A DNA stretch of 64,000 bases from Mactra quadrangularis (GCA_025267735.1 CM046299.1:14220232-14284231), one strand, 5' to 3'; shown: positions 1 to 10,746, numbered from the stretch's first letter. Notes: generated by a model from the sequence alone, not told the origin. Numbers and translations: made by a program.

Positions 1-180
1 ATTTACCAAACTTGATACAAAGATAACGACGGTCAATTGTTTTTAATGGTAATTAAGTTTTGAAGTTACAGTACAGGGGTCCATATTATAATACGTTTTA
101 CTAAAGATTTTATTCCTTAATCATTCTAATTTGTTCTGATGTATTATGAAAATAATCCAGATTTTATGTTGCCCAGATGC

Positions 181-691
181 CATAGGCGGAAGGGGGGGAT
201 GGACTCGGCGTACGCCCCCTAAAATTGCCCAAGCTAAGGTTGGTTTTTTTCATCATGAATATGATAATTATAGGGAAATATACACGTGTTCGCCAAAAAA
301 TTTCACTCGCTATGAGTGCAACAAGTTATGAGACTGGGAGTACAGACATACTATGATCTAGCATACAATTCAAAACAATTTCTTCTCATTATTGTAAGAA
401 TTTAACATGATCCAACGGCTGTTAGAAAATTATATGATATATCAAAATGCTCCATATTATATACCCTGGGAAAGGATATTTGAGGCTCTCGAAATTTGCC
501 TGAATCCCTTAGAATAACAAAAACTCAGGAATTTCGGGTGCCGCCGGTCACCAAGACCTCTAATCAGGGCTTTGCCTTGGACCATTCGGGGCCCTTACGG
601 CCCATAGAAACCCTATTCTGCTTGTTAATTTTACGCCCCCTCTAACTAGAATTTTCCACCCCCTCCAACTTAAAACCTGGATCCGCCTATG
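181..691. mobile_element. MITE, CATAGGCGGA-TIR family, copy 1
   Basis: Both ends read CATAGGCGGA inwards, and the right end continues as GGATCCAGG like the two other copies at 16604 and 40406. The element is flanked by a perfect 5-bp duplication GATGC (176-180 and 692-696). No coding capacity is visible and the interior differs from the other two copies. Confidence 0.7.
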
Positions 692-792
692 GATGCAGAT
701 CGAGTCTATATAAACATGTTTTTTGCTATCATTTTTTATAGAAATTACTAAAATAATGCTTCTTTAAGGCAGTGGCTCTACATCCATGTGTA

Positions 793-1092
793 CCGCCAAG
801 CTTGCTCAGTTGGTAGCACGCAAGTCTACTGATCGAGGGGTCGTGGGTTCTTCCCGGGTGGGGCATACTTTCGTAGAGCTTGGTCATGAAATTATTTCTA
901 CGGCCATTCTCCCTCCTACCGATGATTTTTAATTATGTTGGGCAGTTGTCAGTCACTGACGAAAGTATGTGCTAAGTAGTTGGTTAACAGCTAAATCCAG
1001 AGATTTAGTTTTTCCAGGAGAATTGAGTAGATTGACTGACCGCCGTTTTATGACATATACAATGAGTTGCTACGGTGTTAAACCAAACAAAC
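793..1092 (+). mobile_element. tRNA-derived SINE, family 1, full length
   Basis: The head has an A-box-like stretch (GCTCAGTTGGTAGCACG) and a B-box-like stretch (GTGGGTTC, slightly decayed). A conserved body (GAGCTTGGTCATGAAATTATT) and a tail (GACTGACCGCCGTT, then AAACCAAACAAACAA) follow. The same order appears at 62956-63215, and parts of it at 3446, 32412 and 44755. Short open frames over it are chance. Confidence 0.8.
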
Positions 1093-2603
1093 AATGCACC
1101 CATGTAAATCCTGTAACTTTAACCTCAACACACATTGTTGTTTACAAACTCCTCACAGCGGTTACGTCACGCGTTGCTACCGCTGCGGGGAGTTTGGGTT
1201 GTTTAGAGTCACGACACTCATCTTACTCCAGGCTCCAGTTACGGTACTGCCTATTTGTACATTCGGAACTCCTCGGCCATTCACTATGAATAACCTCGGA
1301 CATATTCAGGCGCCATTTTAGAACTTCCTTTGCAACAGGGATATGTCATGAAACTTCCTTTGATTTTCAAGCATACATGTACCGTATATGTACAAGGGTT
1401 ACAACCGCGTTTGATAAACCACTTCAAGTACATTATGTGACACACATCACTGATACTCTGATGGCACTATAACCCATGTAACCTCACAAGAGATTAATTA
1501 TAACTCTTAAATCTACGATGGTTCATAGATGCAAAGCGCAGACCATAAATATGACTTATTAATCAAAAGTATGCGTGATTTGTTAACCTCCTTATCATCG
1601 AGAAACGCATGAAAAAAATTAATGTCGCTAGAAATAACTAAATTCGATTATTTTACGAAGAATAAAATTACGTTTCAATGGGACTTACCTTTTGCGAATC
1701 TAGTTTAAGGTTTAAATTTCTAGGTAAAAATAAATTCAGGGGGAGGAATGCCATTGACCCCCTAGGATGCTGCGTACACATTAAAAAGCCCTTCCAGGTA
1801 GCTTCCAGGTACGTTTTTTTAATGTTTGAAAAGAAAAAAAGTCGATTTAATTGATTATTAATAACAGGCAATTAAGATGGCTTTTGTCAATGGTCAATGC
1901 AAGAATAGTACAAATGTACCTATTAAGATAGGATAGTGTGGTAATCGCTGCACTCTTAAGAGTACAACAAACTTACCTATAACAACTAGTGTTATTCAGT
2001 CATCCAATGAGTTCTATATATAACTGAATACAAAATTAAATAGTTTGTTTCTTTCTTGTGGAATATAAACTTTGTCAAATAGAAAATATATCCGTAAGCA
2101 ATGTATCACAAAAGCAACTGCTCCCCGACTTAGCGCTAAATACACAGCAACTTCGCCCGATTTAGCCTCAATTTTTATGTACAGTGGAGTAAAACGGCGA
2201 TTTCTCGAAAAGTATAGTTTCAATGGCTGCAAATTGACATTATAGTAGAAAAGGGACAGCTCTACAATACAAACACAAAAGTTACACCGTTGGTTACAAA
2301 AATGTAGGTAAAAATGACCTTAAACTTCAAAAAACGGGTTTTGGATTGTTTCTCTGTCTTTAACTCGCGTTTTCTTTCTTAATTTTTCATTTTTGGAAAA
2401 TATAAAGCGATGTGCTAAACCGCCAAGTCCAGCCCGACAGATCCGTGCCACTTTTATAACATACAAGTAAATATATAAAAAATAATTAACGAAAATCTTA
2501 CACTGACTGAGATTCAAAAATGTATCGTATTGGATATCGCCCGAATTAGCCTCGCGCGCCCGATTTAGCAGGTTACCTGGTGTGTATATATAATACCAAG
2601 TTA
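1093..2603. other. Intergenic, no gene seen
   Basis: AT-rich sequence with no convincing coding frame. A stretch at about 1155-1195 (GCGGTTACGTCACGCG then CCGCTGCGGGGAGTTTGG) resembles pieces near 19190 and 42905-42965, so it is probably a worn dispersed repeat. Confidence 0.5.
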
Positions 2604-3046
2604 TTATGACGTCACGAAATAAAGACGTCATGACGCCAACATATTGTTTGTTGCAAACGTTGCACGTCATCAAATAAACTGCATTGGACGTTTTGCATGT
2701 GTGGCGTAAAAGCCATAAAAGGACGCCACACAAGCATTTTATAACGTCCAATGCAGTTTATTTGATGACGTGCAACGTTTGCAACAAACAATATGTTGGC
2801 GAAACGTCCATGGCACTCAACAAACGAATGAACCTGCATAGATCGGACTGGAACACTAGGAAGTTTAATAGGTCCCCGGTCGCTGCCCGTTTTAATGAGG
2901 CGAACCATTCATTTGAAAATATCGTGCTTTGCTATATCGAAGCCAACGATAATTGGACCGATGGACAACGCAAAATGCGAGAAACATACTGGATCCGCAG
3001 ATTAAACACTCTTCATCCACATGGAATTAACAAAAACGATACTTAA
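2604..3046 (+). mobile_element. Penelope-like element fragment: GIY-YIG endonuclease end
   Basis: The plus-strand frame ending at 3046 contains the pattern of the C-terminal GIY-YIG-type endonuclease of Penelope-like retroelements: VYLMTCNVCNKQYVGET (YxVGET), then ALNKRMNLHRSDW, PVAARFNEANHSF and RKMRETYWIRRLNT, finishing with HPHGINK. The reverse transcriptase is missing. The fragment's own 5' part is repeated in inverted orientation at 2634-2692, which gives a mirrored frame on the minus strand. Family assignment to Penelope-like elements is inference from these motifs. A stand-alone GIY-YIG gene is less likely given the truncation. Confidence 0.7.
2634..2801. repeat. Perfect 59-bp inverted repeat (fold-back) in the Penelope fragment
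   Basis: 2634-2692 and 2743-2801 are exact reverse complements over 59 bp. The 50-bp spacer carries a further imperfect stem (GTGTGGCGT / ACGCCACAC) round a short loop. Both arms are coding sequence of the endonuclease, so this is a duplicated and inverted 5' end of the insert. Confidence 0.9.
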
Positions 3047-3445
3047 ATTTCCAATATAAAATCATAACGTCACGATAGCCGGTCTATCTTAAATTTGTTT
3101 CTATGTATACAGTAGATTGATTACACATCGCAGTAAAACTGTATACACATGTACATGCTTCAATTATTTCAACACGGTATTTTCATATCTTTGTTAGCCC
3201 CTGAAGAAGACAAATTTGTAATATTTTCCAAACACTGTTTGAACTTATTCTTTCTCAATGTAATATCCCTTAGTTCTGTTGTTTGGAAATGTTCATTGTA
3301 TGTGTACATAGCGGCATATATTAAAACTGACTATATGAAATAATGCCACTCAAGTCGGTCTTATATATGGGCCCCGTAAATGGTCGTATGTGTGAATATA
3401 TATATATGGGTGTGTGTGTGTGTGGGGGGGGGGGGTAATACAACT
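3047..3445 (+). other. Probable 3' flank of the Penelope fragment, then GT/G tract
   Basis: 3047-3345 follows the endonuclease stop and has no convincing gene. 3409-3436 is a (TG)n tract running into a G homopolymer of about 12. Confidence 0.4.
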
Positions 3446-3578
3446 ATGCGCCTGACAATTGGTTAGCAGTTAAATCTAGTGATGTAGTGATGTAGCTTTT
3501 TCGGGAATTTGAGAAGGTAGACTGACCGCCGTTATATCTGATGTGATGTTACAGCGTTTAACCCACAAAAAGTATTAC
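3446..3578 (+). mobile_element. SINE family 1, 3' half
   Basis: Matches the body and tail of the family-1 SINE (TTGGTTAGCAGTTAAAT..., TAGACTGACCGCCGTTATAT..., GCGTTTAACCCACAAAA). The tRNA head is absent, so it is 5'-truncated. It lies about 120 bp upstream of the TPR gene start. Confidence 0.65.
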
Positions 3579-3697
3579 TTGTAGCTTTTTGTAGAGATGA
3601 AATGCATTCTTTCGGTGAGTGTTTTCTATTGTCATGTTATAAAAATCGATCATGTACTTTCAGATAAGAATCATTCAAGACATATTGAACAATCAAG

Positions 3698-6010
3698 ATG
3701 TCTGACAAAGCAAATGTAGAAAATAAGCTTAAACATGTTCCCTCTTTGTTTAATGCATTACCAACAGCCGGAATAACCAATGAACAATTATCCGTAAATA
3801 AACTTAAAGATGAAGATTTTGAAGATACTGACGTGCAGGAATCAAGAAATCAGAATTTAGTATCGTACGCATATTATGTCAGCGGAGAGAAAGTGAGAGC
3901 GAACGAGTTAAACGAAAAGGTATTAGCACAACATCCAACCAACATGTTGGCCCTTTCAAATAAAGCATGGTTTTACTTCAAAGAAGAAAAAATTCCGGAT
4001 GCCATTCAAGTCATTTCTACCATTGATGCAATTCCGGATAAAGAAGAAGAACTTCTGGTTGCCAAAGGTGAACTCGCTTATGCTTACGCTCGATTTGGAC
4101 TTAAAACGTATGATATAGCAGTAAATGAATATGAGAACGTTTTAAATGAGTATAATAGGAGACAACTATCGGACAAATACGATAAGTATTTCTGTATGTG
4201 GTCATTTGGTTTATTTCTTCTACTGCATAGAAAAAAGAAGATTAGTAAAACGTTTGGCGATAATGAAGACGAAGACAAACATTTAAAGATATTAAAATCG
4301 GCAACGAATCTCATTACACGAGATAAGTCTGCGATAAAATATCAAGGCAAATGTTTTGTTAATATTGGTCGAATACTTTATGACCAAGTATGCAGCACAT
4401 ATAGCGGAAAAGTAAAGTTTGTTCAACTTAGACGAGAACCACTCTCAGCATTAGAAAATGCCTACAGACTTGGTTATGATGATGTATATACTTTGGATTT
4501 GGTTGGTAAATTTTTTAGGTATTACAAAGAAAAAGTTCCAAAATCAATCCAATGTCTAGAAAGATCTGTTAGATTGAGAGAAACATGTAAAGGTTATCAT
4601 CGTCTTGCGTTGACCAAAAAAAGAGAAATAGAGCTGGATGAAAGAAAACACCAGCCTAAAACTAAAGCGCTTCCAAATCAGAATATTGTCTCTCTGATGA
4701 AATGTCCTAAAACTCCTAGTACTACTCTTGAGCGTTACAGAACAAACCCCAAAATGATAGAAATATTGGAAAATCTAGAAAAAGCAACTGAGCTTGACAG
4801 TAAAAATATGGATGTGTTTTACGACTATGGCCTAACGTATCGCCAACTCAAAGAACATTTGATAGCTAAAGAAAAATTTGAACACATAATCAAGTGTAAG
4901 GAAGGTCCTCGAACTTGTTTGGAAGTCGCAAATGCATATGAGCAAATAGGATATTGCATAGATGATGCCATAAGAACTGGTACTTTACATTCTGAAGAGA
5001 GACAGGCATTCCAAATTGAGATGCAGTCGTCATTTAAAAACTCTGTTGAAATGTCTTGTACACTTTTGAGAATGGTTCCATCATTACAACAGCTATGGTT
5101 ATCTGTGCCAACTTTGAACCAATTATTGATTGGGAATGCAAGAACCAAATCTGATTGTAAAGAGCTTTCATTTCTGTACGAGAGATTTAGATCCCAGGCA
5201 GCGCTAGACATTCTTGAAATAATGAGAAATGTCAGCGGTTACCTCAGCAGAAACGACCAAAGGATAACACATATTTTGAATGAGCTATTGAAGGAAAAAA
5301 AGTTTGACGACGCGGCAATTGTAATTGGCTTAATAACGTGCATCCCTGGAGGATTTGAAGCTATAGATGAAAACTTATATGCAAAGGTTTTAATTCAAGG
5401 GGGCTTACAGGCACATGAATGCAGCCAATCATTGCTGGGGCGATTTCGCATTATAGAAGCGCTTGCATTGAAAAGGAACAAGTTACAGTTGAAGAATGAA
5501 GAACAATTCTCAGATATATTAACAGATGATTTGGCTAATTTACATGGAACCGGGATTACGCTTCTGTTTGATAATGAGTCTGCGAAACATGCAGCCGACA
5601 CTATAGCTGCTCTGTTGAATGACGTGGGTGTGATTATTCGCATATGTCAACCTACTATCAAAATGACTTTTGATGAGAATAAGTCGACCATGATAAACTA
5701 CATAGTTGTAGTCGGTGGTAATAATGAGGAATCATCTGTTGTTAATAGTTCCAGTCTTGATGAAGCAATGGAAAATCTTTCCATGAACAGTTTTGATACA
5801 AACATTGATCTTATTCTAGATGACTTATGTGACAGAGAGTATGGTAACTTGTTGGTGGTTCAACTTCAAGATATCACTGAAGTCACTGCTAAGCTTGAAG
5901 ATTTTCATTCCATCAGTTTTAATAATGAGAAGACTAGACAGTTAGGAAAGTTGGACAAGGAGGATATGGATTTTGTTGCTGAATTGTTACAGATCATGGC
6001 GACTGAATAA
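3698..6010 (+). CDS. IFIT-like tetratricopeptide-repeat protein with C-terminal alpha/beta domain
   Basis: A single uninterrupted 770-aa reading frame. The ATG at 3698 is preceded by an acceptor-like TTTCAG at about 3657-3662, so a spliced 5' UTR is possible. Residues about 51-150 read as TPR helices (LALSNKAWFYFKEEKIPDAI, then LAYAYARFGLKTYDIAVNEY). More TPR-like pairs occur at about 250-295 and 350-400 (VFYDYGLTYRQLKEHLIAKE). The helical spacing and single coding exon resemble interferon-induced TPR (IFIT) proteins, known as RNA-binding antiviral factors in vertebrates. At 770 aa it is well over the roughly 480 aa usual for IFITs. The extra C-terminus (about 610-770) alternates hydrophobic strands (GITLLF, VIIRIC, INYIVVVGG, NLLVVQL) with helices, like a TIR or flavodoxin fold, but I see no catalytic signature. 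There is no signal peptide or membrane segment, so it is probably cytosolic. TPR is fairly sure; IFIT kinship and the C-terminal fold are inference. Confidence 0.75.
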   Translation: MSDKANVENKLKHVPSLFNALPTAGITNEQLSVNKLKDEDFEDTDVQESRNQNLVSYAYYVSGEKVRANELNEKVLAQHPTNMLALSNKAWFYFKEEKIPDAIQVISTIDAIPDKEEELLVAKGELAYAYARFGLKTYDIAVNEYENVLNEYNRRQLSDKYDKYFCMWSFGLFLLLHRKKKISKTFGDNEDEDKHLKILKSATNLITRDKSAIKYQGKCFVNIGRILYDQVCSTYSGKVKFVQLRREPLSALENAYRLGYDDVYTLDLVGKFFRYYKEKVPKSIQCLERSVRLRETCKGYHRLALTKKREIELDERKHQPKTKALPNQNIVSLMKCPKTPSTTLERYRTNPKMIEILENLEKATELDSKNMDVFYDYGLTYRQLKEHLIAKEKFEHIIKCKEGPRTCLEVANAYEQIGYCIDDAIRTGTLHSEERQAFQIEMQSSFKNSVEMSCTLLRMVPSLQQLWLSVPTLNQLLIGNARTKSDCKELSFLYERFRSQAALDILEIMRNVSGYLSRNDQRITHILNELLKEKKFDDAAIVIGLITCIPGGFEAIDENLYAKVLIQGGLQAHECSQSLLGRFRIIEALALKRNKLQLKNEEQFSDILTDDLANLHGTGITLLFDNESAKHAADTIAALLNDVGVIIRICQPTIKMTFDENKSTMINYIVVVGGNNEESSVVNSSSLDEAMENLSMNSFDTNIDLILDDLCDREYGNLLVVQLQDITEVTAKLEDFHSISFNNEKTRQLGKLDKEDMDFVAELLQIMATE

Positions 6011-6042
6011 CGTCTGTCTTTCAACAGCTTAAAAAACTATGA

Positions 6043-7398
6043 TTGGCCAGTTATCCGATTTTTTGCAATGAACTTGCACCTATACCATACGGTCACTTGA
6101 CATTTTATCAATCATTTGTTAATCAGAACCTGTCAATATCAAAGAAAACACAACAATTAAGTTCCACTGTGGAAAGAAGAAAAAACTTCATGTCTTTATG
6201 TATTTTATTGTGTGGTGACGTACAACCCCACCCAGGTCCATCTAATGTTGATGAATGCAGCTCTTCTGAAAATGATTTTCAAGTTTTCAACAAACGTGGT
6301 CTACATTTTATTCATGTTGATACAAGAAGTTTAATTCCTAAACTTGATGAATTGCGTCTTCTCGCACGTAGAACAAAGGCTGCTTGTATATGTATATCTG
6401 AAACATAGCTCGACTCATCTGTTCCTGACAATGAAATATCCATTGACAACTACTGCTTACAACGTAACGATAGAAACCGACATGGTGGAAGTGTATGTAT
6501 TTATGTTCGAAGTGACTTATCTTTTAACTCTCGATGTGATCTTGAACACAACAATTTGGAAGCTACATGGATTGAAATACTTTTACCAAAATCTAAACCA
6601 ATATTATGTGGTGTTATATATAGACCACCAAAACAATTAGACTTTTATAATATTCTTGATAATGTATGTTCATCTTGTAGTGATTTTACTGTTCTTGAAT
6701 CCTTTATTTTAGGAGATTTTAATACTAATGTTTTATCACAGAACAAGTGTTCTCTATTTTCATCTTTTAATTCTTTCATTGATATGTTTAATTTTAAACA
6801 ACTTATTTGTGATTATACACGAATTTGCAATAAGAGTTCCACTGCCATTGATTTGATTCTTGTTTCGGATCATGAAAAAGTATGTCAGTCTGGAGTAATC
6901 AATACCTGTTTTAGTGACCATTCTTTAATATATTGTACTAGAAAAGTGTCTAAATCACCCATTGGTGTTCATAATACTGTTAAATTGCGTTCTTTAAAAA
7001 ATTATAATAAAGATACTTTACAAGCTAACTTATTATCAGCTGATTGGAGTTCAGTTTTATTAAATGAGAATGTTTTAGATGCCTGGAGTAACTTTAAACA
7101 TATTTTTCTTTCTATTATTGATAACATTGCTCCTGTAAAACAAATTCGCATTAAGCAAAGAACAGAGCCATGGATGACATCTGAAATACTATGTTTGATT
7201 AAACAGAGAGATCAATCCTATAATCCTTTTAAGAAAAATAAAAATGAAGAAACTTATGAGCAATTTAAGCCTTTAAGAAATAAAACTCAAGAATTTATAC
7301 ACACTGCAAAAATGAACTATTTCTCTGATCATTTGAGCATAACAAGCATGACTCTAAGTCACTGTGAAATTCCCTTAAAATCTAGGATTACCCTCTAA
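6043..7398 (+). pseudogene. LINE ORF2 N-terminal part: 2A-like motif and APE endonuclease
   Basis: Residues near 6215-6240 read CGDVQPHPGP, a form of the 2A-like DxExNPGP motif known in some CR1-group LINEs. Endonuclease motifs follow: ICISET at 6390-6405, GVIYRPP near 6612-6632, LGDFNTNV near 6710-6730, and SDHSLIY near 6915-6935. A TAG at 6406-6408 interrupts the frame right after ISET, where LINEs normally have Trp; the same frame then continues to 7398. There is no obvious ATG at the N-terminus. It would cut target DNA during target-primed reverse transcription. It is not functional here. Confidence 0.8.
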
Positions 7399-7459
7399 AA
7401 ACATTCTTCATCTACATCTCAAGCTAATATTAGTTTAAAAATAAATACAAGCATTTGTT

Positions 7460-9881
7460 GATAAAAACATAATTGTTGAAGCATTTAATTCTTTTTATAC
7501 TACTTTTGCTTCAAATTTAGTGAGTAAGTTGCCTGCATGTGTTAACAAATATGGTAAGAAATGTGTCAATAAATTTTATTCTGACAAAGGTGTCCATCTA
7601 GACAGTTTTTCCTTTTCATTATTGTCTGAAAATAAAGTTATTAAATATTTATCTAGCCTTAGTATCAATAAATCCACAGGTTTAGATAACATTCCATCAC
7701 GATTTGTAAAAGATGGTGCTTCTATCATAGCCTGTCCATTGGCTCATGTTATCAATCTGTCATTAATATGTAGCAGGAATGAATTATAATTGACATAATA
7801 CCTTAAAATCTATGTTTATTTTAGTGTCTTTTCTAATTGTACATACCACCTTATCTCCTAATATGGTAATAGAGTTGGAGTTTCCTTGTGTTTTCACAAG
7901 AAACATGAAGTTTTACTTCATGAACTCATTGCGTACACATTGATTAGTGTAGTGAAATTTATATGAACAGTAGCGTAGCTGTTCTATGTTTCATTTTACA
8001 AATTGTCTGCTATATTTTACTTAGTATTGTAACTTTTGTCATTCAATAGGTTAAAATCAGTCAGTATATATGGTTTAATTGTAGTTTTGTAAACCTATTA
8101 CTGTACATGGTTAAAGCTTTAGTTGAGGTTATGCATTTTATAATTGTCAGTGGCAATCACCCCTTGGTCTGCGGTTAGATCCGCCCAGGATTATTTGCTA
8201 GTTGCACTGACTCTGTGTAGCCGAACACTATAAATACAGGGCGAAAAGACTGAAACTTTGCCAGTGTTCTTTTGGACATCTAGGTAAGCACTACCTTGGC
8301 CATTCACCTTTTTACTTTATACTGTTTTAGGGTGTAACTTAAGTTTCGGCTCTATTAGTATTTTATTGTAGGTCTTATTATATATTTATTTGATTCAAAT
8401 AGTCAAATCATTTAATTATTTAGAAATGATATTGCCATAATATGTGATTGCTATATTGATTGTAAATACATTCGTCATCAGCTATCACCATTAAACTTAG
8501 TTGAATTTACTTATTTGTCTCTTTTTATTTAATTTTGTTATACCAACTAGAGATCAAGTAGATTCGAACCTGGGTTGATAGAGCCAAGAGTAAGGCTCCT
8601 GTTACAAATACAAGGTGTTGTACCTGAGGATTTAAAACTAGCTAGAGTAGTTCCCCTTTATAAAAAGAATGATAAAACTAATGTAGGCAATTACAGGCCA
8701 GTATCAATTTTAACTATTATCTCTAAAATTTTTGAAAAAGTTGTATATGACCAAGTTGAACTTTATTTTGATAAGAACAACTTATTTTATAAATTTCAGT
8801 CAGGTTTCAGAAGTGGTTTTTCAACTGACACTTGCTTAATACATCTTACTGATTACATTAGACTTGAAATGGATAAAGGTAATCTTGTTGGTATGATACT
8901 TTTGGATTTACAAAAAGCTTTTGACACTGTTGATCATGATATTTTACACATGAAACTTAAAGCATCTAGTTTAGGTAATGATATACTGTTATGGTTAAAA
9001 TCTTATCTTTCTGATAGACACCAGTTAGTAGATGTGGCTGGTACACATTCTACTACTGCTCCTATAACATGTGGAGTCCCACAGGGATCCATATTAGGCC
9101 CTCTTTTATTTTTAATTTATGTAAATGACATGTCTGCTGTCATAAATAGTAAACTTCTTTTATATGCAGATGATTCTGGCATTCTAGTATCTGGTAAAAA
9201 TAGGAATGACATTGAAAATAAACTTTCTCATGATATTAATCTTATAAGTGAATGGTTAATTGATAATAAACTGTCTTTGCATCTCGGTAAAACTGAGTCT
9301 ATTCTTTTTGGATCCAAGTTTAAACTTAAATCTGATTCAAACCTTCATGTCACATGTAATGGAATAACTATTCAACCCACATCTTCTGTTAAATATTTGG
9401 GTGCTATACTTGATCAAAGCTTATCATTTGAGATCATGGCTCGTAATATTCTTCAAAAAGTTAATGCTAGACTTAAAATCTTATACAGAAAAAAAGATTA
9501 TCTTACTCAGCACACTAAAAAGTTATTGGTTATGTCTTTAATTCAATGTCATTTTGATTATTCCTGTTCTATATGGTACCATGGATTGACCCAAGCTTTA
9601 AAAAATAAGTTTCAAACAACTCGAATAAATTGATAAGATTTGTACTAAACATGGATTTTAGAGCTCATGTAGGGGCTGAACATTTCAGACTTTTAAATTG
9701 GCTACCAGTAAAACATAGGGTAAACCAGATAATTTTGAGTCATGTTTTAAAAATAAAACTAGGTAAATCTCCAGCCTATATGTCAAATAATTTTATTCCT
9801 CAAGATGCAATTCACTCTTATAATACTAGACTAAGTAATAAAGGTGCATTTTCTTTACCAAAAGTCAAAGTTTTGGATTAA
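7460..9881 (+). pseudogene. LINE reverse transcriptase, split by a solo LTR and frameshifted
   Basis: The frame shifts between 7398 and 7470, then resumes with the pre-RT motif NKSTGLDNIPSRFVK (about 7667-7711). It is cut at 7768 by the LTR and resumes at 8607 in the phase expected if the LTR and one copy of its target duplication are removed. RT blocks follow: NYRPVSIL, FQSGFR, LDLQKAFDTVDH (first catalytic Asp), GVPQGSILGPLLF and YADD at 9163-9174. A single-base loss at about 9600-9635 moves the C-terminal part (RLLNWLPVKHRV...) into another frame, ending at 9881. Confidence 0.85.
7769..8606. mobile_element. Solo LTR inserted in the LINE
   Basis: The 838-bp insert starts TGTAGCAGG and ends CCTGTTACA, the short inverted TG...CA termini of an LTR. 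It is flanked by a 4-bp duplication AATA (7765-7768 and 8607-8610). A TATA-like CTATAAATA lies near 8228. No internal coding region is present, so it is a solo LTR left by recombination. The parent family (Ty3 or BEL type) cannot be told. Confidence 0.8.
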
Positions 9882-10686
9882 AATCTTTGAGCTGTTCATT
9901 GTGGAACTCCTTACCATCCAACGTCATAAAAATACATAACCTCTTTAAATTTAAACGAACTGTAAAACAGTATTTTTTTTTGTGTTATATGTTTTATTGA
10001 TTCTTATTTTTTGGCATGGTCCACATAAGCTTTTTAATTATGTTGTACCCTTTTAGTATTAATTGCCAAACTCCACATAATGTAATATCGATGCTTGTTA
10101 TTAACTTGACCAACCTATAAGATGTATTTTACCTCTAAAATGTAAAACAAGTTGTGATCATTGAATGTTATCAAATTACTTTCAACTAAACTGTGATACT
10201 TGAATATTTCGTGTGATTATTTTGTGATAATCAACTACACTGTGATATTTCATTATTTTCTGTGATTTATTGTGTGATAATCAAATTAACTGTGATACCT
10301 GAACATTTCATGTGATAATTTCTGTGACTATCAACTAAACTGTGATACTTTTCTTTAATATTTTTGTGATTAATTTTGTGATTTAGTATAACAATCATCT
10401 GGTGCATTTTATACATCTTAGATCTATGTTCAATTATCTGTTATAATAAGCCTTACAATCTTTTTTGTCTCGTTGTATTGGTGTTAATCATATTTTGTTT
10501 TATCATTGTTTTATCAGTGCCTCTCTATGTCACTCCACCAACACATAGGGACCACAATGGAAATAAGGGCTTGCCCTTTTTTGTGCTATCCCTGGTGTTG
10601 GTGTGCAGGTCATGATTTAATTACAACATGCTGTGATGTAATCATATGTTTATGTAATTATGCTATGTGTACACTATGCCAAATAA
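9882..10686 (+). repeat. LINE 3' UTR with CTGTGATA-type repeats
   Basis: Non-coding 3' UTR of the LINE. Between about 10150 and 10390, units of roughly 55-65 bp repeat the words AACTGTGATACTT, TGTGATAATC and ATTTCNTGTGAT four or so times with variation. Confidence 0.6.
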
Positions 10687-10687
10687 A

Positions 10688-10742
<55 letters not shown>
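10687..10742. repeat. (ATT)n tail of the LINE
   Basis: About 18 ATT trinucleotides in a row, right after AATAAATATT. Short microsatellite tails of this kind end many CR1/L2-type LINEs, so this marks the 3' end of the insertion. Confidence 0.85.

Positions 10743-10746
<4 letters not shown>

Larger units (their letters stand above)
6011..10742 (+). mobile_element. CR1/L2-type non-LTR retrotransposon (LINE), degraded
   Basis: In order it shows an APE-type endonuclease region, a linker, a reverse transcriptase with YADD, an AT-rich 3' UTR and an (ATT)n tail, all on the plus strand. About 4.7 kb is present, of which 838 bp is an inserted solo LTR. The 5' limit is uncertain because recognisable protein begins at about 6043, only 30 bp after the TPR gene stop. 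One in-frame stop and at least two frameshifts show it is dead. The clade (CR1/L2/Jockey group) is inferred from the RT and from the PHPGP-type motif near the N-terminus. Confidence 0.85.

Noticed and set aside
969..1321. 106- and 75-codon plus-strand frames
   Set aside because: They overlap the SINE body and its flank in two frames, with no motif.
2612..2908. Minus-strand frame resembling the endonuclease
   Set aside because: Mirror of the plus-strand Penelope fragment caused by the inverted repeat.
3047..3345. Hammerhead ribozyme in the Penelope 3' region
   Set aside because: Penelope-like elements often carry one, but I could not find the conserved CTGATGA and GAAA core here.
3613..3662. 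49-bp intron in the 5' UTR of the TPR gene
   Set aside because: GGTGAGT and TTTCAG are present, but 49 bp is too short to trust; only the acceptor is noted.
5510..6007. Claim of a catalytic TIR NADase at the C-terminus of the TPR protein
   Set aside because: Strand/helix pattern only; no recognisable catalytic Glu context, so only a fold is suggested.
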